A stretch of DNA of 64,000 nt, from the NCBI RefSeq assembly GCF_963666195.1, contig NZ_OY762653.1:186001-250000 (forward strand). The letters are read 5' to 3'. The notes beneath the pieces are model-generated. The model searched no databases. It had not been told where the DNA came from and saw only the letters and a program-made list of their open reading frames with translations. The position numbers and the translations under genes are program-made. Each line of letters starts with the position of its first letter. Within the stretch, counting starts at the first letter, position 1. Shown here one piece after another: positions 16,910 through 25,080 of the stretch. The stretch is from Trichococcus shcherbakoviae (lineage in GTDB: Bacteria; Bacillota; Bacilli; Lactobacillales; Aerococcaceae).

Positions 16910-17368
16910 ATGCGTTTTACTTTTAACACCAAATCAACGGCTTTGTACCTATGGATGGGCGTCATTTTTCTGCTGTCGCACCAAAATGGTCAGGATTCAT
17001 CCGAAACAAGCGGAATCCTTTTGGAATTGCTGAAATTATTTGGGATTGGCCCCGGCAGTTCCGTTCAAGGTGTACTCAGTTACTTAGTGCGTAAGGCAGG
17101 CCATTTCACCGAATATTTGATTTTGGCTATCCTGTTTTTGCGTACTCGGAAAGGGCGGGGATCATCGGGAAGATCAGCTTTGTATGCGTTGCTGTTCGTA
17201 TTTCTGTACGCCTCCTCGGACGAGTTCCATCAATCCTTCATTCCGGGAAGAGGTCCTGCATTTTCCGATGTATTGATCGATACCGCAGGAGGATTGACCG
17301 GCATCATCCTTTTTGAATGGAAGCAGAGCATGCTGGAAAGGCAAAATCGGATCTTCTGCAAAAAATAA
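16910..17368 (+). CDS. VanZ-like family membrane protein
   Basis: A 152-residue protein with four predicted membrane segments. It carries the VanZ pattern: FLLSHQNGQDS after the first helix, RKAGHFTEYLILAIL in the second, and SDEFHQSFIPGRGPAFSDVLIDTAGGLTG leading into the last. The VanZ founder gives low-level teicoplanin resistance, but most members have no proven role, and genomic context here gives none. ATG 16910 follows ACGGAGGG; an upstream in-frame start at 16865 has no such site. It ends at a two-way terminator shared with the convergent nuclease gene. Confidence 0.9.
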   Translation: MRFTFNTKSTALYLWMGVIFLLSHQNGQDSSETSGILLELLKLFGIGPGSSVQGVLSYLVRKAGHFTEYLILAILFLRTRKGRGSSGRSALYALLFVFLYASSDEFHQSFIPGRGPAFSDVLIDTAGGLTGIILFEWKQSMLERQNRIFCKK

Positions 17369-17402
17369 ACAGGCATCCATCTATTTGATGGTGCCTGTTT
17401 TA
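17366..17402. terminator. Bidirectional terminator
   Basis: The stem AACAGGCAYCATC / GATGGTGCCTGTT has an A-rich left flank and a T-rich right flank, and lies between two convergent genes. Confidence 0.82.
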
Positions 17403-17429
17403 AAATTATGGAAAAGCCAAGTCGCTGAG

Positions 17430-18128
17430 CTAATCGACAGCGTCTTTGGGCTCATTGAAGACATAGACGTTCAGATCGACAGAATCGTCTCCGACACTTT
17501 TTGCCATGATGTGCAGCCCTTCGCAGATCAATTCATCATCTTTGAAGAGAGGTGTTACGCGATAGCGGACTGTTGTGCCTGATTGGATCGCTTCACTGAC
17601 AACGAACTCTGAGGCGAAATACATGGCCGGATAGTTCGCGTTGCGGTATAAAGTCACCAGATTGCGCCAATCCTCGCCGCTTCCGCCGAGCACATCCGCC
17701 AGCAGATGCCCGCGGTTCAGCTGTTTGGGATTCGAATCATTCTGATTGCTCTTCGACCAGCCAGTCGGCAGGATGCTGCTGTCTGCATCGGTCCCCGTCT
17801 GGTACATGTCCGGCGTAATCATGGCGTCCATTGTCGTGACGCGGTTTAGCTCATCCAAATCACCGTAACTGATCCAGCCTTCGCCTTCAAAGTGCAATTC
17901 TGAATCATCAAAGGTACTCTTTCCACCATTTATTTCGATTGTATCCGCACCTGTATATTGAGGCACATCATCCGTGGACAGGATTACTGAAGTAGTGGTT
18001 GTACTGTCCTGGTTTGAAGTCGGATCGACTCCTTCATGTATCTCGATCCAGGTAAGGATGCAAAACCATGTAAGCAATACCAACAGCCGCAACAATTTGT
18101 GCTTGCCTGAAGTTTTTCTTTTTGCCAT
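17430..18128 (-). CDS. Membrane-anchored DNA/RNA non-specific endonuclease (EndA-like)
   Basis: A 232-residue protein. A basic N-terminus and one hydrophobic helix (LLRLLVLLTWFCILTWIEI) act as signal anchor. A Ser/Thr-rich linker follows (DSTTTTSVIL). The nuclease domain has NRGHLLADVLGG with the catalytic His of the beta-beta-alpha metal nucleases, and the metal-binding Asn in WRNLVTLYRNAN. Relatives include the pneumococcal EndA, used to degrade incoming or extracellular DNA. Here Asn replaces the usual Asp of DRGH. ATG 18126-18128 follows GGGGGAAG; the longer in-frame start at 18179 lacks a site. A role in DNA uptake is only suggested by family. Confidence 0.88.
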   Translation of the reverse strand: MAKRKTSGKHKLLRLLVLLTWFCILTWIEIHEGVDPTSNQDSTTTTSVILSTDDVPQYTGADTIEINGGKSTFDDSELHFEGEGWISYGDLDELNRVTTMDAMITPDMYQTGTDADSSILPTGWSKSNQNDSNPKQLNRGHLLADVLGGSGEDWRNLVTLYRNANYPAMYFASEFVVSEAIQSGTTVRYRVTPLFKDDELICEGLHIMAKSVGDDSVDLNVYVFNEPKDAVD

Positions 18129-18255
18129 TTCTTCCCCCACTGTTAATAATTGAAAGCATTCCTTCATTTTATCAGTCAATCATTGGGAGTGCAAACTGAT
18201 TTCCGTTAACAATCGAACCAGTTCCCTTCAGCATAGCAGCTTTTATTTTGGGAAC

Positions 18256-18286
18256 AAAAAAACTCTTCTTAAATTACAAGAAGAGT
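18256..18286 (-). terminator. Intrinsic terminator of the metallophosphoesterase gene
   Basis: The nine-base stem ACTCTTCTT / AAGAAGAGT is followed on the minus strand by seven U residues. Confidence 0.85.
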
Positions 18287-18299
18287 AGGTAAGGCAAGA

Positions 18300-19223
18300 T
18301 TATTCAGTGGCAGGTCCATTTTTGACACTCGCCCGGATATCGAATTTTTCGATCGGATCCGGCCCGCGCATGACTTCCCGTTTGATCTGGAGCAGGCCGT
18401 CCTCATTCACGCGCGTTTTCCATCTGACCAATTGGATCTGGCCACCGGTGATCTCGATGGCAGTGATGCTTGTTGGATAGATGCAGCAACCCGAATTGAA
18501 GTAAGGCAAATCTTTGGTCTTCGGATATTTGAAGCGGTGCGTATGGCCGCAGATCAGCATTTTTTCATGCTTCTGGATCCACTTCACGTAGTTTTTTTCG
18601 ATTTTATGCCGTTTGTTCATATTTTTCACGGGACTTGTCGGGCTCTTGACGCCGAATGCGTGCAGGAACCGCCAAAAATACTTCAGGGAAAGCATCGTCG
18701 GGTACCAGAGTTGATCGTTAGGCATATCGCCCTGCATGCCGTGGACGACGAATATTTCCTGTTTCGTATTCCGGTCCTTCAAAACCAATGCTTCGATTGG
18801 TCGGATCCCAGGGAGGAAATCATAGAAGAACTCGGTATACTCATCATAGTTCCGGAAGTAATTTCGTTCCACATACCATTGATTTTTCAGATAGATATTG
18901 TGGTTCCCGTAAATCATGATAAGACGTTTTTCGTCATAGAAACGTTTCAGGATAGCGAATACTTCCGGATGGGCATTTTTGATGTGCTTGAATTCGTGGT
19001 GTTCCCACAGTTCATCACCGTCCCCGTTTTCAACGTATATGAACTCATTCTTATAATAGTATTCCATCGCATACAAAAAAATATTTTTGTTCCTTGCGAA
19101 TTCATCTGATAAGCTCCCATCGCCTCTGTGACAGTCACTCAAAAAAACATAATTGGATGTATCGTCGATGTATTCGACCCTCGCTTTTTCGTAGGCTTCT
19201 GTCAGTCGTTTATCCGTAAACAT
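18300..19223 (-). CDS. Calcineurin-like metallophosphoesterase
   Basis: A 307-residue protein with the full set of dimetal ligands: SDCHRGDGS (motif I), VENGDGDELW (motif II), MIYGNHN (motif III), VVHGMQGD, and CGHTHRFKYP. The SDCHRGD...GD.DELW pattern is close to UDP-2,3-diacylglucosamine hydrolases (LpxH type). Gram-positive bacteria make no lipid A, so the substrate here is unknown. No signal peptide or membrane segment is seen. The ATG at 19223 follows GAGGTG. It has its own terminator and seems monocistronic. Confidence 0.88.
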   Translation of the reverse strand: MFTDKRLTEAYEKARVEYIDDTSNYVFLSDCHRGDGSLSDEFARNKNIFLYAMEYYYKNEFIYVENGDGDELWEHHEFKHIKNAHPEVFAILKRFYDEKRLIMIYGNHNIYLKNQWYVERNYFRNYDEYTEFFYDFLPGIRPIEALVLKDRNTKQEIFVVHGMQGDMPNDQLWYPTMLSLKYFWRFLHAFGVKSPTSPVKNMNKRHKIEKNYVKWIQKHEKMLICGHTHRFKYPKTKDLPYFNSGCCIYPTSITAIEITGGQIQLVRWKTRVNEDGLLQIKREVMRGPDPIEKFDIRASVKNGPATE

Positions 19224-19345
19224 GCACTACACCTCATCTCACTGAATCCATTACCTATATTATAGTTCTCCAAGGCCGGAAGCGCCACTATTTAGAGTGA
19301 TGCGGAGCAGCGAGTACACTGAAATCTCTAATCCAGTTCTGCAAC

Positions 19346-19768
19346 TCAGTTAGGTTCGGATGCTCCCTTTGATGCCCCCGACAGCAGCGGCAGGATGCCG
19401 AAGATGACCATTCCGAAGCCAACGATGTAAAAATAAGGTAGATAGACTGAATCAGTACCGGCTATTTCCAGAACCCCCTTCAGGAAACTGGCGACTGCGA
19501 GCGTGGCGATCCCCGAATGGTAGAGGTTGGAAAAACTGCGGAACCGCTCAGCATCGACGATACCAATCTTTGTGCGGCTTACGAGATAAATGAGCAGGCC
19601 CCCTGCTAAAGGGTAAAAGAACATCCAAGTCATTGCCGGTGATGTGACGCCGTGGCCGAACAGCCTGTAAATCTTTTCGATGATGACCGTGACAACCGTC
19701 AAAATGAGATAGGTGATGCTCGTTTTCTTTGATGCCGAAAATTTGTTATTCATATCCAAAATAGACAA
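19346..19768 (-). CDS. Small membrane protein of the surface-glycan operon (unknown)
   Basis: A 140-residue protein with about four hydrophobic helices (TYLILTVVTVIIEKIY, MTWMFFYPLAGGLLIYLV, GIATLAVASFLKGVL, FYIVGFGMVIFGILPLL). I do not recognise a family. It begins with TTG at 19766-19768 behind the strong site GGGAGGTGA; an internal ATG (19753) is badly spaced. Its start lies inside the 3' end of the phosphodiester glycosidase gene (23-base overlap), so it is the last gene of a three-gene operon and may help assemble or anchor the product of its neighbours. Confidence 0.75.
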   Translation of the reverse strand: MSILDMNNKFSASKKTSITYLILTVVTVIIEKIYRLFGHGVTSPAMTWMFFYPLAGGLLIYLVSRTKIGIVDAERFRSFSNLYHSGIATLAVASFLKGVLEIAGTDSVYLPYFYIVGFGMVIFGILPLLSGASKGASEPN

Positions 19769-20693
19769 TGTCGCTCACCTCCCTTTCCTCTGTACTGTTG
19801 CCGTTTGTAGGATTATTGATGATCTCGCCGTTGAAATAAAGTGTCGATGAACCGCCGCCATCCAAATTGTAGGCCGTGACTGCCCCTCTGCTCTGCATTT
19901 CTTCCGCCAACTGAAGCAAAGAAATGCCTTCACTTTCTTCGGTCCGGCCATCCGATACGATGATGATGTAGTGCAACGGCGAGATTTGGCCAATGGCAGT
20001 CCGCGGATTGCTGGTCATCGATTGGGATACTTCGCTTGAAGCATCCACGCTAATTTCACCATCTTCAATCAAGGAAGGACCGAAAGAAATGATTTGCGCA
20101 ATGTTTGTTGTGTCCAAAGAGGACAGGCTCGTTTCATTTTCGGAAATGATCGAGAAGTCGCCCTCTTTGTCGATGACCAACGCCTCCGCATCCTCGGTTT
20201 CCCTCGCTGTATCGCGGTAGAGCGTTCCATTCCTGAGGACATAACCGGCATCCCGGAAGCCATAAAAATCACCGTTGATGGCCAAAATCGCTTCATGGCT
20301 GACAGCAATGCTTGAAGTGACAGCTTTGATGTTCCTGCCGTAGGTGTCCTGCGCCAAAGCGGTTTTCAGAAAGGAAGCATCGGAAACTTGGATATCCACC
20401 GCATAATAGGTAGTATTGTTGCTCCGTCCCGTCTCGATGGCTATTTTGATGTTTTCATCTTCGTAGGAAGTTTCGGTGACCATGGCCTCGGTGATCGTTT
20501 GTTCACTTACGGATTCGGACTCATCCGTCTCCGTCTCCTCACTGACTGTGCTGGTCGTTGTCTCTGTAGCGGCTACGGCAGACAGCGACTTTGGGATGAC
20601 GAAGGCATCCAACAGGACGAATGCAGCAGCTGCACTCAACAGGCTCGAGTAGATGAGAGCCCAACGATAAGGCTTCGAAAAAAATTGTTTCAT
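19746..20693 (-). CDS. Phosphodiester glycosidase (NAGPA-domain) family protein
   Basis: A 315-residue exported protein. The signal-anchor helix is WALIYSSLLSAAAAFVLLDAF. A Thr/Ser/Glu-rich linker follows (TTTSTVSEETETDESESVSE). The NAGPA domain from about residue 85 has YYAVDIQVSD, HEAILAINGDFYGFRDAGYVLRNG, NPRTAIGQ and the signature YNLDGGGSSTLYFNGEI near the C-terminus. The founding enzyme removes N-acetylglucosamine from a phosphodiester. Bacterial members act in exopolysaccharide or teichoic-acid metabolism outside the cell. Its ATG overlaps the stop of the upstream glycosyltransferase by four bases, so it is translationally coupled. Confidence 0.88.
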   Translation of the reverse strand: MKQFFSKPYRWALIYSSLLSAAAAFVLLDAFVIPKSLSAVAATETTTSTVSEETETDESESVSEQTITEAMVTETSYEDENIKIAIETGRSNNTTYYAVDIQVSDASFLKTALAQDTYGRNIKAVTSSIAVSHEAILAINGDFYGFRDAGYVLRNGTLYRDTARETEDAEALVIDKEGDFSIISENETSLSSLDTTNIAQIISFGPSLIEDGEISVDASSEVSQSMTSNPRTAIGQISPLHYIIIVSDGRTEESEGISLLQLAEEMQSRGAVTAYNLDGGGSSTLYFNGEIINNPTNGNSTEEREVSDIVYFGYE

Positions 20694-21748
20694 AAAATGG
20701 TATGTCCCTTCTTGACCGTATTGAATACGTATTTTTTTTGGATAGCATAACTGGCAAAAAACAGCGATGCATCAACCAATGCCTTTAGTATAATCAACGG
20801 GATCGGCAATCCGCTCAGAAGCTCCACCAACAGTCCGCTCAAAAACAACTGCGTGATGAAGAGGATGCCGTATTTGATTTCTTGGCTTCCCAATGTCAGA
20901 GAGTTTTGGAATACCCAATGCTTATTCAGCATAAAATTAACGGCTCCGGATATGCACCTGGCCACCAAGGTCGCCAGGCCTATTTTTGCTGTCATGGATG
21001 GGAACAGGTAGGTGCTGAACACTCCGAACAAAGAGAGATCCACTACTGAAGACAGCGCTGAAGACAGACTGTATTTCAGGATATTCCAATAGATGCGGAC
21101 TGAGTCCTTGATTGGGTTAAAATGCGAGGCACGATTATTCTCGATGTAGATGGTCTCGATCGGCACTTGATTGAAAGGGATTTTATTTTCCGCAAATGTC
21201 ATGAGCATATTCATCTCATACTCATATCTTTCCCCTGTCAGTCCGAGGCACAGATCCGCGTACTTCATCGGAACGCCCCGCAGTCCGGTCTGGGTATCTT
21301 GGCAACGGATACCTGTTGCAGCGCGGATAATCGAAGAAGTCATTTTGTTGCCGAAGCGGCTGCGGAAGGGAATGCCCTGCTCCTTGAAATTCCGTACGCC
21401 CAACACAAGTGCATGCGGATTTCCGCCCAGCGCGCCGGCGATTTCCCCGATGTTTGCGACCGCGTGTTGCCCATCTGCATCCGCCGTCACAAAACCAGTG
21501 CTGTCCGGATACTTGTCCAAAAGAAATCTGATGCCCGTCTTCAAGGCCCGTCCTTTTCCGCAATTGCTGGGATGCGTGCAGACATCGCATGCGTATTTGC
21601 TTTTCAAAAGTTCGAAAATTGCTGCATATTCCGCACCGCTGCCATCGTCCACCACGATAGTGTGCAGATCCTTTTTCTGTAGCTCTTCAACCAATAAAAT
21701 CAACTTTTCGTCAGGCTTAAGAGCTGGAATGATTACGACTGGATTCAT
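20690..21748 (-). CDS. Glycosyltransferase family 2 fused to a GtrA-like membrane domain
   Basis: A 352-residue two-domain protein. Residues 1 to about 215 are a GT2 (DPM1-like) transferase: VVIIPALKPDEKL, VVDDGSG, and ADADGQHAV with the metal-binding DxD-type acidic residues. Residues about 220-350 form a four-helix GtrA domain (KYSLSSALSSVVDLSLFGVF, then FMLNKHWVFQ and KKYVFN). Such pairs make and flip polyprenyl-phosphate sugars used to decorate wall or capsule glycans. In many genomes the two domains are separate genes; here they are fused. AGGAGG precedes ATG 21748. It is first in an operon with the NAGPA protein and the small membrane protein. Confidence 0.9.
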   Translation of the reverse strand: MNPVVIIPALKPDEKLILLVEELQKKDLHTIVVDDGSGAEYAAIFELLKSKYACDVCTHPSNCGKGRALKTGIRFLLDKYPDSTGFVTADADGQHAVANIGEIAGALGGNPHALVLGVRNFKEQGIPFRSRFGNKMTSSIIRAATGIRCQDTQTGLRGVPMKYADLCLGLTGERYEYEMNMLMTFAENKIPFNQVPIETIYIENNRASHFNPIKDSVRIYWNILKYSLSSALSSVVDLSLFGVFSTYLFPSMTAKIGLATLVARCISGAVNFMLNKHWVFQNSLTLGSQEIKYGILFITQLFLSGLLVELLSGLPIPLIILKALVDASLFFASYAIQKKYVFNTVKKGHTIL

Positions 21749-21915
21749 ATTGACGCCTCCTAATTTTTCAGTACGGCCAACCGTTGCTCCTTTTCTGGTG
21801 CTGATTCCATTTTAAAAGAACGCACCCCCTCATTTCCTCGAAATCCATACGAATAGTTGCGGAAAAAAAGTAGCGAAACATACACAAATAAAAGCCGCCA
21901 TCAATTCTGGCGCGC

Positions 21916-21964
21916 AAAAAAAGTGCCCCAACCACAGGAACCGCTCCTGCTGTGGTTGGGGCAC
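21916..21964 (-). terminator. Intrinsic terminator of cysK
   Basis: A perfect 15-base stem (GTGCCCCAACCACAG and its complement), a 12-base loop, and seven U residues on the minus strand (21916-21922). Confidence 0.92.
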
Positions 21965-21983
21965 TATCATTACTCGGTATTGA

Positions 21984-22907
21984 TTAATTCTGAAACACTG
22001 GTGTGGAAAGGTATCTTTCGCCATTATCCGGTGCAATGGTCACTATCGACTTGCCTGCACCGAGTTGACCGGCCAAGGCGATGGCTCCTGCCACTGCCGC
22101 ACCGCTGGAGATGCCCACAAGAATGCCTTCCTCTTTGGCAAGTCTGCGCGTCATTTTGAAAGCTTCTTCACTGGAAACCTGGAACACGCCATCGAATACT
22201 GCTGTGTCCAATACCTGCGGAATGAAGCCGGTACCGATTCCCTGGATCTTATGCGGTCCTTTTTGACCGCCGCTCAACACTGCGGATTCAGAAGGTTCCA
22301 GGGCATAAATGCCGACAGCCGGATTTTCTTTTCTTAAGGCTCTGCCCACCCCTGTGATCGTGCCGCCTGTTCCTACAGCCGATAAGAAGGCATCAGGGCC
22401 GACACCGTCGAAAGCCGCTATGATTTCCGGTCCGGTTGTCGTTTCATGGATAGCTGGATTGGCTAGGTTTTCAAACTGCAGAGGCAGAAAATGGCCAGGT
22501 TGGGCTGCAATTTCTCTAGCTTTTGCGATAGCTGTAGGCATCCCTTCAGCCCCGGGCGTCAATACGAGTTCGGCACCATACGCCGAAAGCAAAAGACGTC
22601 GCTCGATGCTCATCGTATCAGGCATCACAAAGACGGCTTTATAACCTTTTGCTGCCGCCAACATCGCCAAGCCTACGCCTGTGTTGCCGCTGGTCGGCTC
22701 AACGATCGTGTCTCCAGGCTTCAAGATTCCCTCTGCTTCAGCTGTTGCGATCATATTCAAGGCGATGCGATCCTTTATGCTGCCGCCTACATTGAAAGCC
22801 TCCAATTTCAAATAGACATCGGCGAAGCCTTCAGGAACGACTTTGCTTAATTTGATGATTGGTGTATCTCCGATCAACTCTGCTACTGACGATACGATTT
22901 TAGCCAT
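21984..22907 (-). CDS. cysK: Cysteine synthase A (O-acetylserine sulfhydrylase)
   Basis: A 307-residue PLP enzyme that makes L-cysteine from O-acetylserine and sulfide. The N-terminus has [16 protein letters not shown]. The PLP lysine lies in [11 protein letters not shown], the substrate loop is [12 protein letters not shown], and the cofactor-phosphate loop is [13 protein letters not shown]. Length is normal. The start is ATG 22905-22907, with GGGGGAA upstream; the reading frame stays open upstream to 23066 but that part has no homology. A promoter and a 12-base hairpin occupy the leader. Its place next to nadR has no obvious metabolic meaning. Confidence 0.96.
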   Translation of the reverse strand: MAKIVSSVAELIGDTPIIKLSKVVPEGFADVYLKLEAFNVGGSIKDRIALNMIATAEAEGILKPGDTIVEPTSGNTGVGLAMLAAAKGYKAVFVMPDTMSIERRLLLSAYGAELVLTPGAEGMPTAIAKAREIAAQPGHFLPLQFENLANPAIHETTTGPEIIAAFDGVGPDAFLSAVGTGGTITGVGRALRKENPAVGIYALEPSESAVLSGGQKGPHKIQGIGTGFIPQVLDTAVFDGVFQVSSEEAFKMTRRLAKEEGILVGISSGAAVAGAIALAGQLGAGKSIVTIAPDNGERYLSTPVFQN

Positions 22908-22950
22908 GTTAATTCCCCCATTAATTTTCTTATGTACGATTTTATGTGCC

Positions 22951-22983
22951 AAAATCAGAGAATGATGTTCCTTCTCTGATTTT
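22951..22983 (-). promoter_or_regulatory. Hairpin in the cysK leader
   Basis: A perfect 12-base stem (AAAATCAGAGAA / TTCTCTGATTTT) with a nine-base loop begins about seven bases after the predicted transcription start and lies 43 bases or more before the cysK start. It could be an attenuator, a regulator site or a 5' stabiliser. It matches no riboswitch I know. Confidence 0.55.
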
Positions 22984-22996
22984 AGTTGATAAAGGT

Positions 22997-23023
22997 AGCA
23001 TAACACGGGAAAACCTCTGTGAA
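22997..23023 (-). promoter_or_regulatory. Promoter of cysK
   Basis: On the minus strand, TTCACA (-35) and TATGCT (-10) are 15 bases apart. The -10 carries an extended TGT motif, which compensates for the short spacer. Confidence 0.5.
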
Positions 23024-23040
23024 AATCAGACATAAACGAA

Positions 23041-23072
23041 CAAGGGTGATCGGTTTTTCCGAACACCCCTTG
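23041..23072 (-). terminator. Possible terminator of nadR
   Basis: An imperfect hairpin (AAGGGTG-CGG / CCG-CACCCCTT with a bulge) follows the nadR stop on the minus strand. The U tract is weak (GUUCGUUUAUG). Confidence 0.4.
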
Positions 23073-23093
23073 GATTCAATTATCGCTATTGTA

Positions 23094-24224
23094 TTATTTA
23101 TGCCCCATCAGTTCATCTATTGCTTCTTTTGCTTGTTTGTAACGGGCATAATAACTGAATTCGTCCTTCTCGCCGATCCCTTTTGCATCCAACATGACGA
23201 CTTTATCCAGGTTTCCGCTTCTTGCGATTTCCTCCAGCATCATCTCATGGATAGTCGTCAAAAAGGAATCCTCTGAAAATTCCATATTTCGGTAGCCGTC
23301 GTGGACATATTTCAGAGTCGGTGGCACAACCAGGATCAAATCCCACAACTGGCGCGCAATGAAGGCGTTGGCTGACTGTTCCACGATTGCATATTCTTCC
23401 GGAGTGATCGCATAATCCACGTCCTCAACGCCAAGGCGTGCGTAGACTTTTGTGACCATCACATCAGTGTCCAATATTGCCATCCCTTGGCTGGCGGGAT
23501 CCGCGATCGTGTCTCGATTCAGCTGGAACTGTCCGGTGACCAACCGCTGGTAATCCATGCCATCAAGTTCGAAATCATTCACATTCGATTCCTCTTGATA
23601 CTGGCGTGAATATTCGAAACTGTAGGGACAGGAATACAGTTTTGCCAAATCCTTGACCAGCGTCGTTTTCCCCCCGCTCGGAGCGCCCAAAACCAGCACC
23701 TTTTTCGTGAATGCGCGCCGGAAAGGCAAAGCGATGGCATTAAAATAGCGCAAAGCATCATTGCGGATATTCAGGCCGGTGACCGGGTACAAGCTGGTGT
23801 CCACCAAATGGACTTCATCGGTGGACTCGTTTCCCAATGCCTCAGCCTGCGCTGTTTTTCCGGTATACCATATTTTTTGCGCATCGCTGTGCTGAAGCGA
23901 ATCAGCTATCTTGAGGTTGATGATTTGCAACCAGGACTCCCAGTCGGTTTCTTTTTGCGGGATGCCTTGGCCGGCTGCCATCACGACATAAATCTGGTTA
24001 TCATCCGCAAATAATTCGCGCATATAGCGGAATCTTCTGTAGACATCCAGGCCGAAAGGCTCGCCGAAATCGCCCTCCTGGCCGCAAACGATTACGACGC
24101 AACCGTCATTCTCCTTCTTAGCCTCCAAGATGACTTCCAAATGTCCGATATGGCAAGGGGCGAAGGCTCCGAAAACGATGCCGATCCGGCTGCCGCTTAA
24201 TTTATCCTTGTACAGATTCCCCAT
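23094..24224 (-). CDS. nadR: NadR-like NMN adenylyltransferase / nicotinamide riboside kinase
   Basis: A 376-residue bifunctional enzyme of NAD salvage. Residues about 12-170 form the nucleotidyltransferase: GIVFGAFAPCHIGHLEVI carries the HxGH motif. Residues about 185-370 form the riboside kinase, with P-loop GAPSGGKTTLV and later WDLILVVPPTLKYVHDGYR. There is no N-terminal repressor HTH as in the enterobacterial NadR, so it is purely enzymatic, as in other Lactobacillales. ATG 24224 follows AGAAGGGAG. It would convert nicotinamide riboside taken up from outside into NAD. Confidence 0.93.
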   Translation of the reverse strand: MGNLYKDKLSGSRIGIVFGAFAPCHIGHLEVILEAKKENDGCVVIVCGQEGDFGEPFGLDVYRRFRYMRELFADDNQIYVVMAAGQGIPQKETDWESWLQIINLKIADSLQHSDAQKIWYTGKTAQAEALGNESTDEVHLVDTSLYPVTGLNIRNDALRYFNAIALPFRRAFTKKVLVLGAPSGGKTTLVKDLAKLYSCPYSFEYSRQYQEESNVNDFELDGMDYQRLVTGQFQLNRDTIADPASQGMAILDTDVMVTKVYARLGVEDVDYAITPEEYAIVEQSANAFIARQLWDLILVVPPTLKYVHDGYRNMEFSEDSFLTTIHEMMLEEIARSGNLDKVVMLDAKGIGEKDEFSYYARYKQAKEAIDELMGHK

Positions 24225-24363
24225 CTCGATTCTCCCTTCTGCAGAACGTATTCTCTACGGTGCCTAACATAGCTTTCATATACATTCTACAACTTCCTCA
24301 CCGCATCGTATAGCATGAAGGACTTTTTCAAGGTAGGGTATCCGTATATCGAGCTGAGTCGAC

Positions 24364-24405
24364 AAAAAAGCAGGCGCGGAGATCGGGGTGATCTTTGCGC
24401 CTGCT
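24364..24405 (-). terminator. Intrinsic terminator of the nir-hem operon
   Basis: The stem GCAGGCGC / GCGCCTGC with an inner GATC/GATC pairing is followed on the minus strand by six U residues (24364-24369), just after hemD. Confidence 0.87.
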
Positions 24406-24408
24406 TGC

Positions 24409-25080
24409 TTATGGTCGGAACAGAACAGCCTCGTAGCCGCTGTCATTGATGGCTTTTTTTGTCGTATCGCCGATGGCAAAGAATACGAGCGTTTTTTTTT
24501 CGGTTTTGTTGTAGACCGAAAGAAATCTTTTCCACGCCGATGGGCTGGCGAAGTAAACAGCGGACAGTTCGTCCATTTTGAGCAGCTCCGTCAATTCCGC
24601 TTTGCGTTCCTCCAGGAAGACATTGTGGTACAGAACCGAACCAGTTACATCGTTTTCGCTCCCCAAAAGTTCTTCGATATAATCATCGGCGAGCTGGCTC
24701 TTCGGGTAAAAAATCGATGTTCCCGTTGGAAATTTTTCCTGCCAAGCGGAAACAAACTGTTTTTTTGTTTCCTGCGGGCTGACGAAAGCCACTTCAAATC
24801 CGCAAGATCGGACCACTTCTCCGGTTTTCTTGCCGATCACGGCAATCAACGGGCGCCGGCCCTTTTCGATGACGGCCAAGACACTTGCTACAGGCGCTTG
24901 ACTCGTAAAGAAAAGCCACTCGGCCGCGTTGATTTTGTTTTTGATGGTTTCCGTAATCGGCAATTGTTTGATTTCACATAAGGGAATCTCGTAAAACCGT
25001 CCGAACCCTTGCGGACGGAACCGGATCTGATCTGCGGCATTCATGGCTAGCGGCCTTGTCAACAGTATCGCTTTCGTCAT
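24409..25080 (-). CDS. hemD: Uroporphyrinogen-III synthase
   Basis: A 223-residue protein of usual length that closes and inverts ring D of hydroxymethylbilane to give uroporphyrinogen III. The family is divergent in sequence. Recognisable parts are ILLTRPLA at the N-terminus, AAEWLFFTSQAPVASVL (first domain), IAVIGKKTGEVVRSCGFEV (linker), and SAVYFASPSAWKRFL and FFAIGDTTKKAI (second domain). The ATG overlaps the hemC stop (CCATGA). It is the last gene of the nir operon, before a strong terminator. The assignment rests on both motifs and the hemC neighbour. Confidence 0.9.
   Translation of the reverse strand: MTKAILLTRPLAMNAADQIRFRPQGFGRFYEIPLCEIKQLPITETIKNKINAAEWLFFTSQAPVASVLAVIEKGRRPLIAVIGKKTGEVVRSCGFEVAFVSPQETKKQFVSAWQEKFPTGTSIFYPKSQLADDYIEELLGSENDVTGSVLYHNVFLEERKAELTELLKMDELSAVYFASPSAWKRFLSVYNKTEKKTLVFFAIGDTTKKAINDSGYEAVLFRP

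Noticed and set aside
18432-19109. Plus-strand open frame of 225 codons
   Set aside because: Antisense to the metallophosphoesterase gene; composition rich in F, I and V without domain pattern.
22908-23066. N-terminal extension of CysK by 53 codons
   Set aside because: No homology to the family, and a GGGGGAA ribosome site lies correctly before the ATG at 22907. The extension covers the promoter and hairpin.
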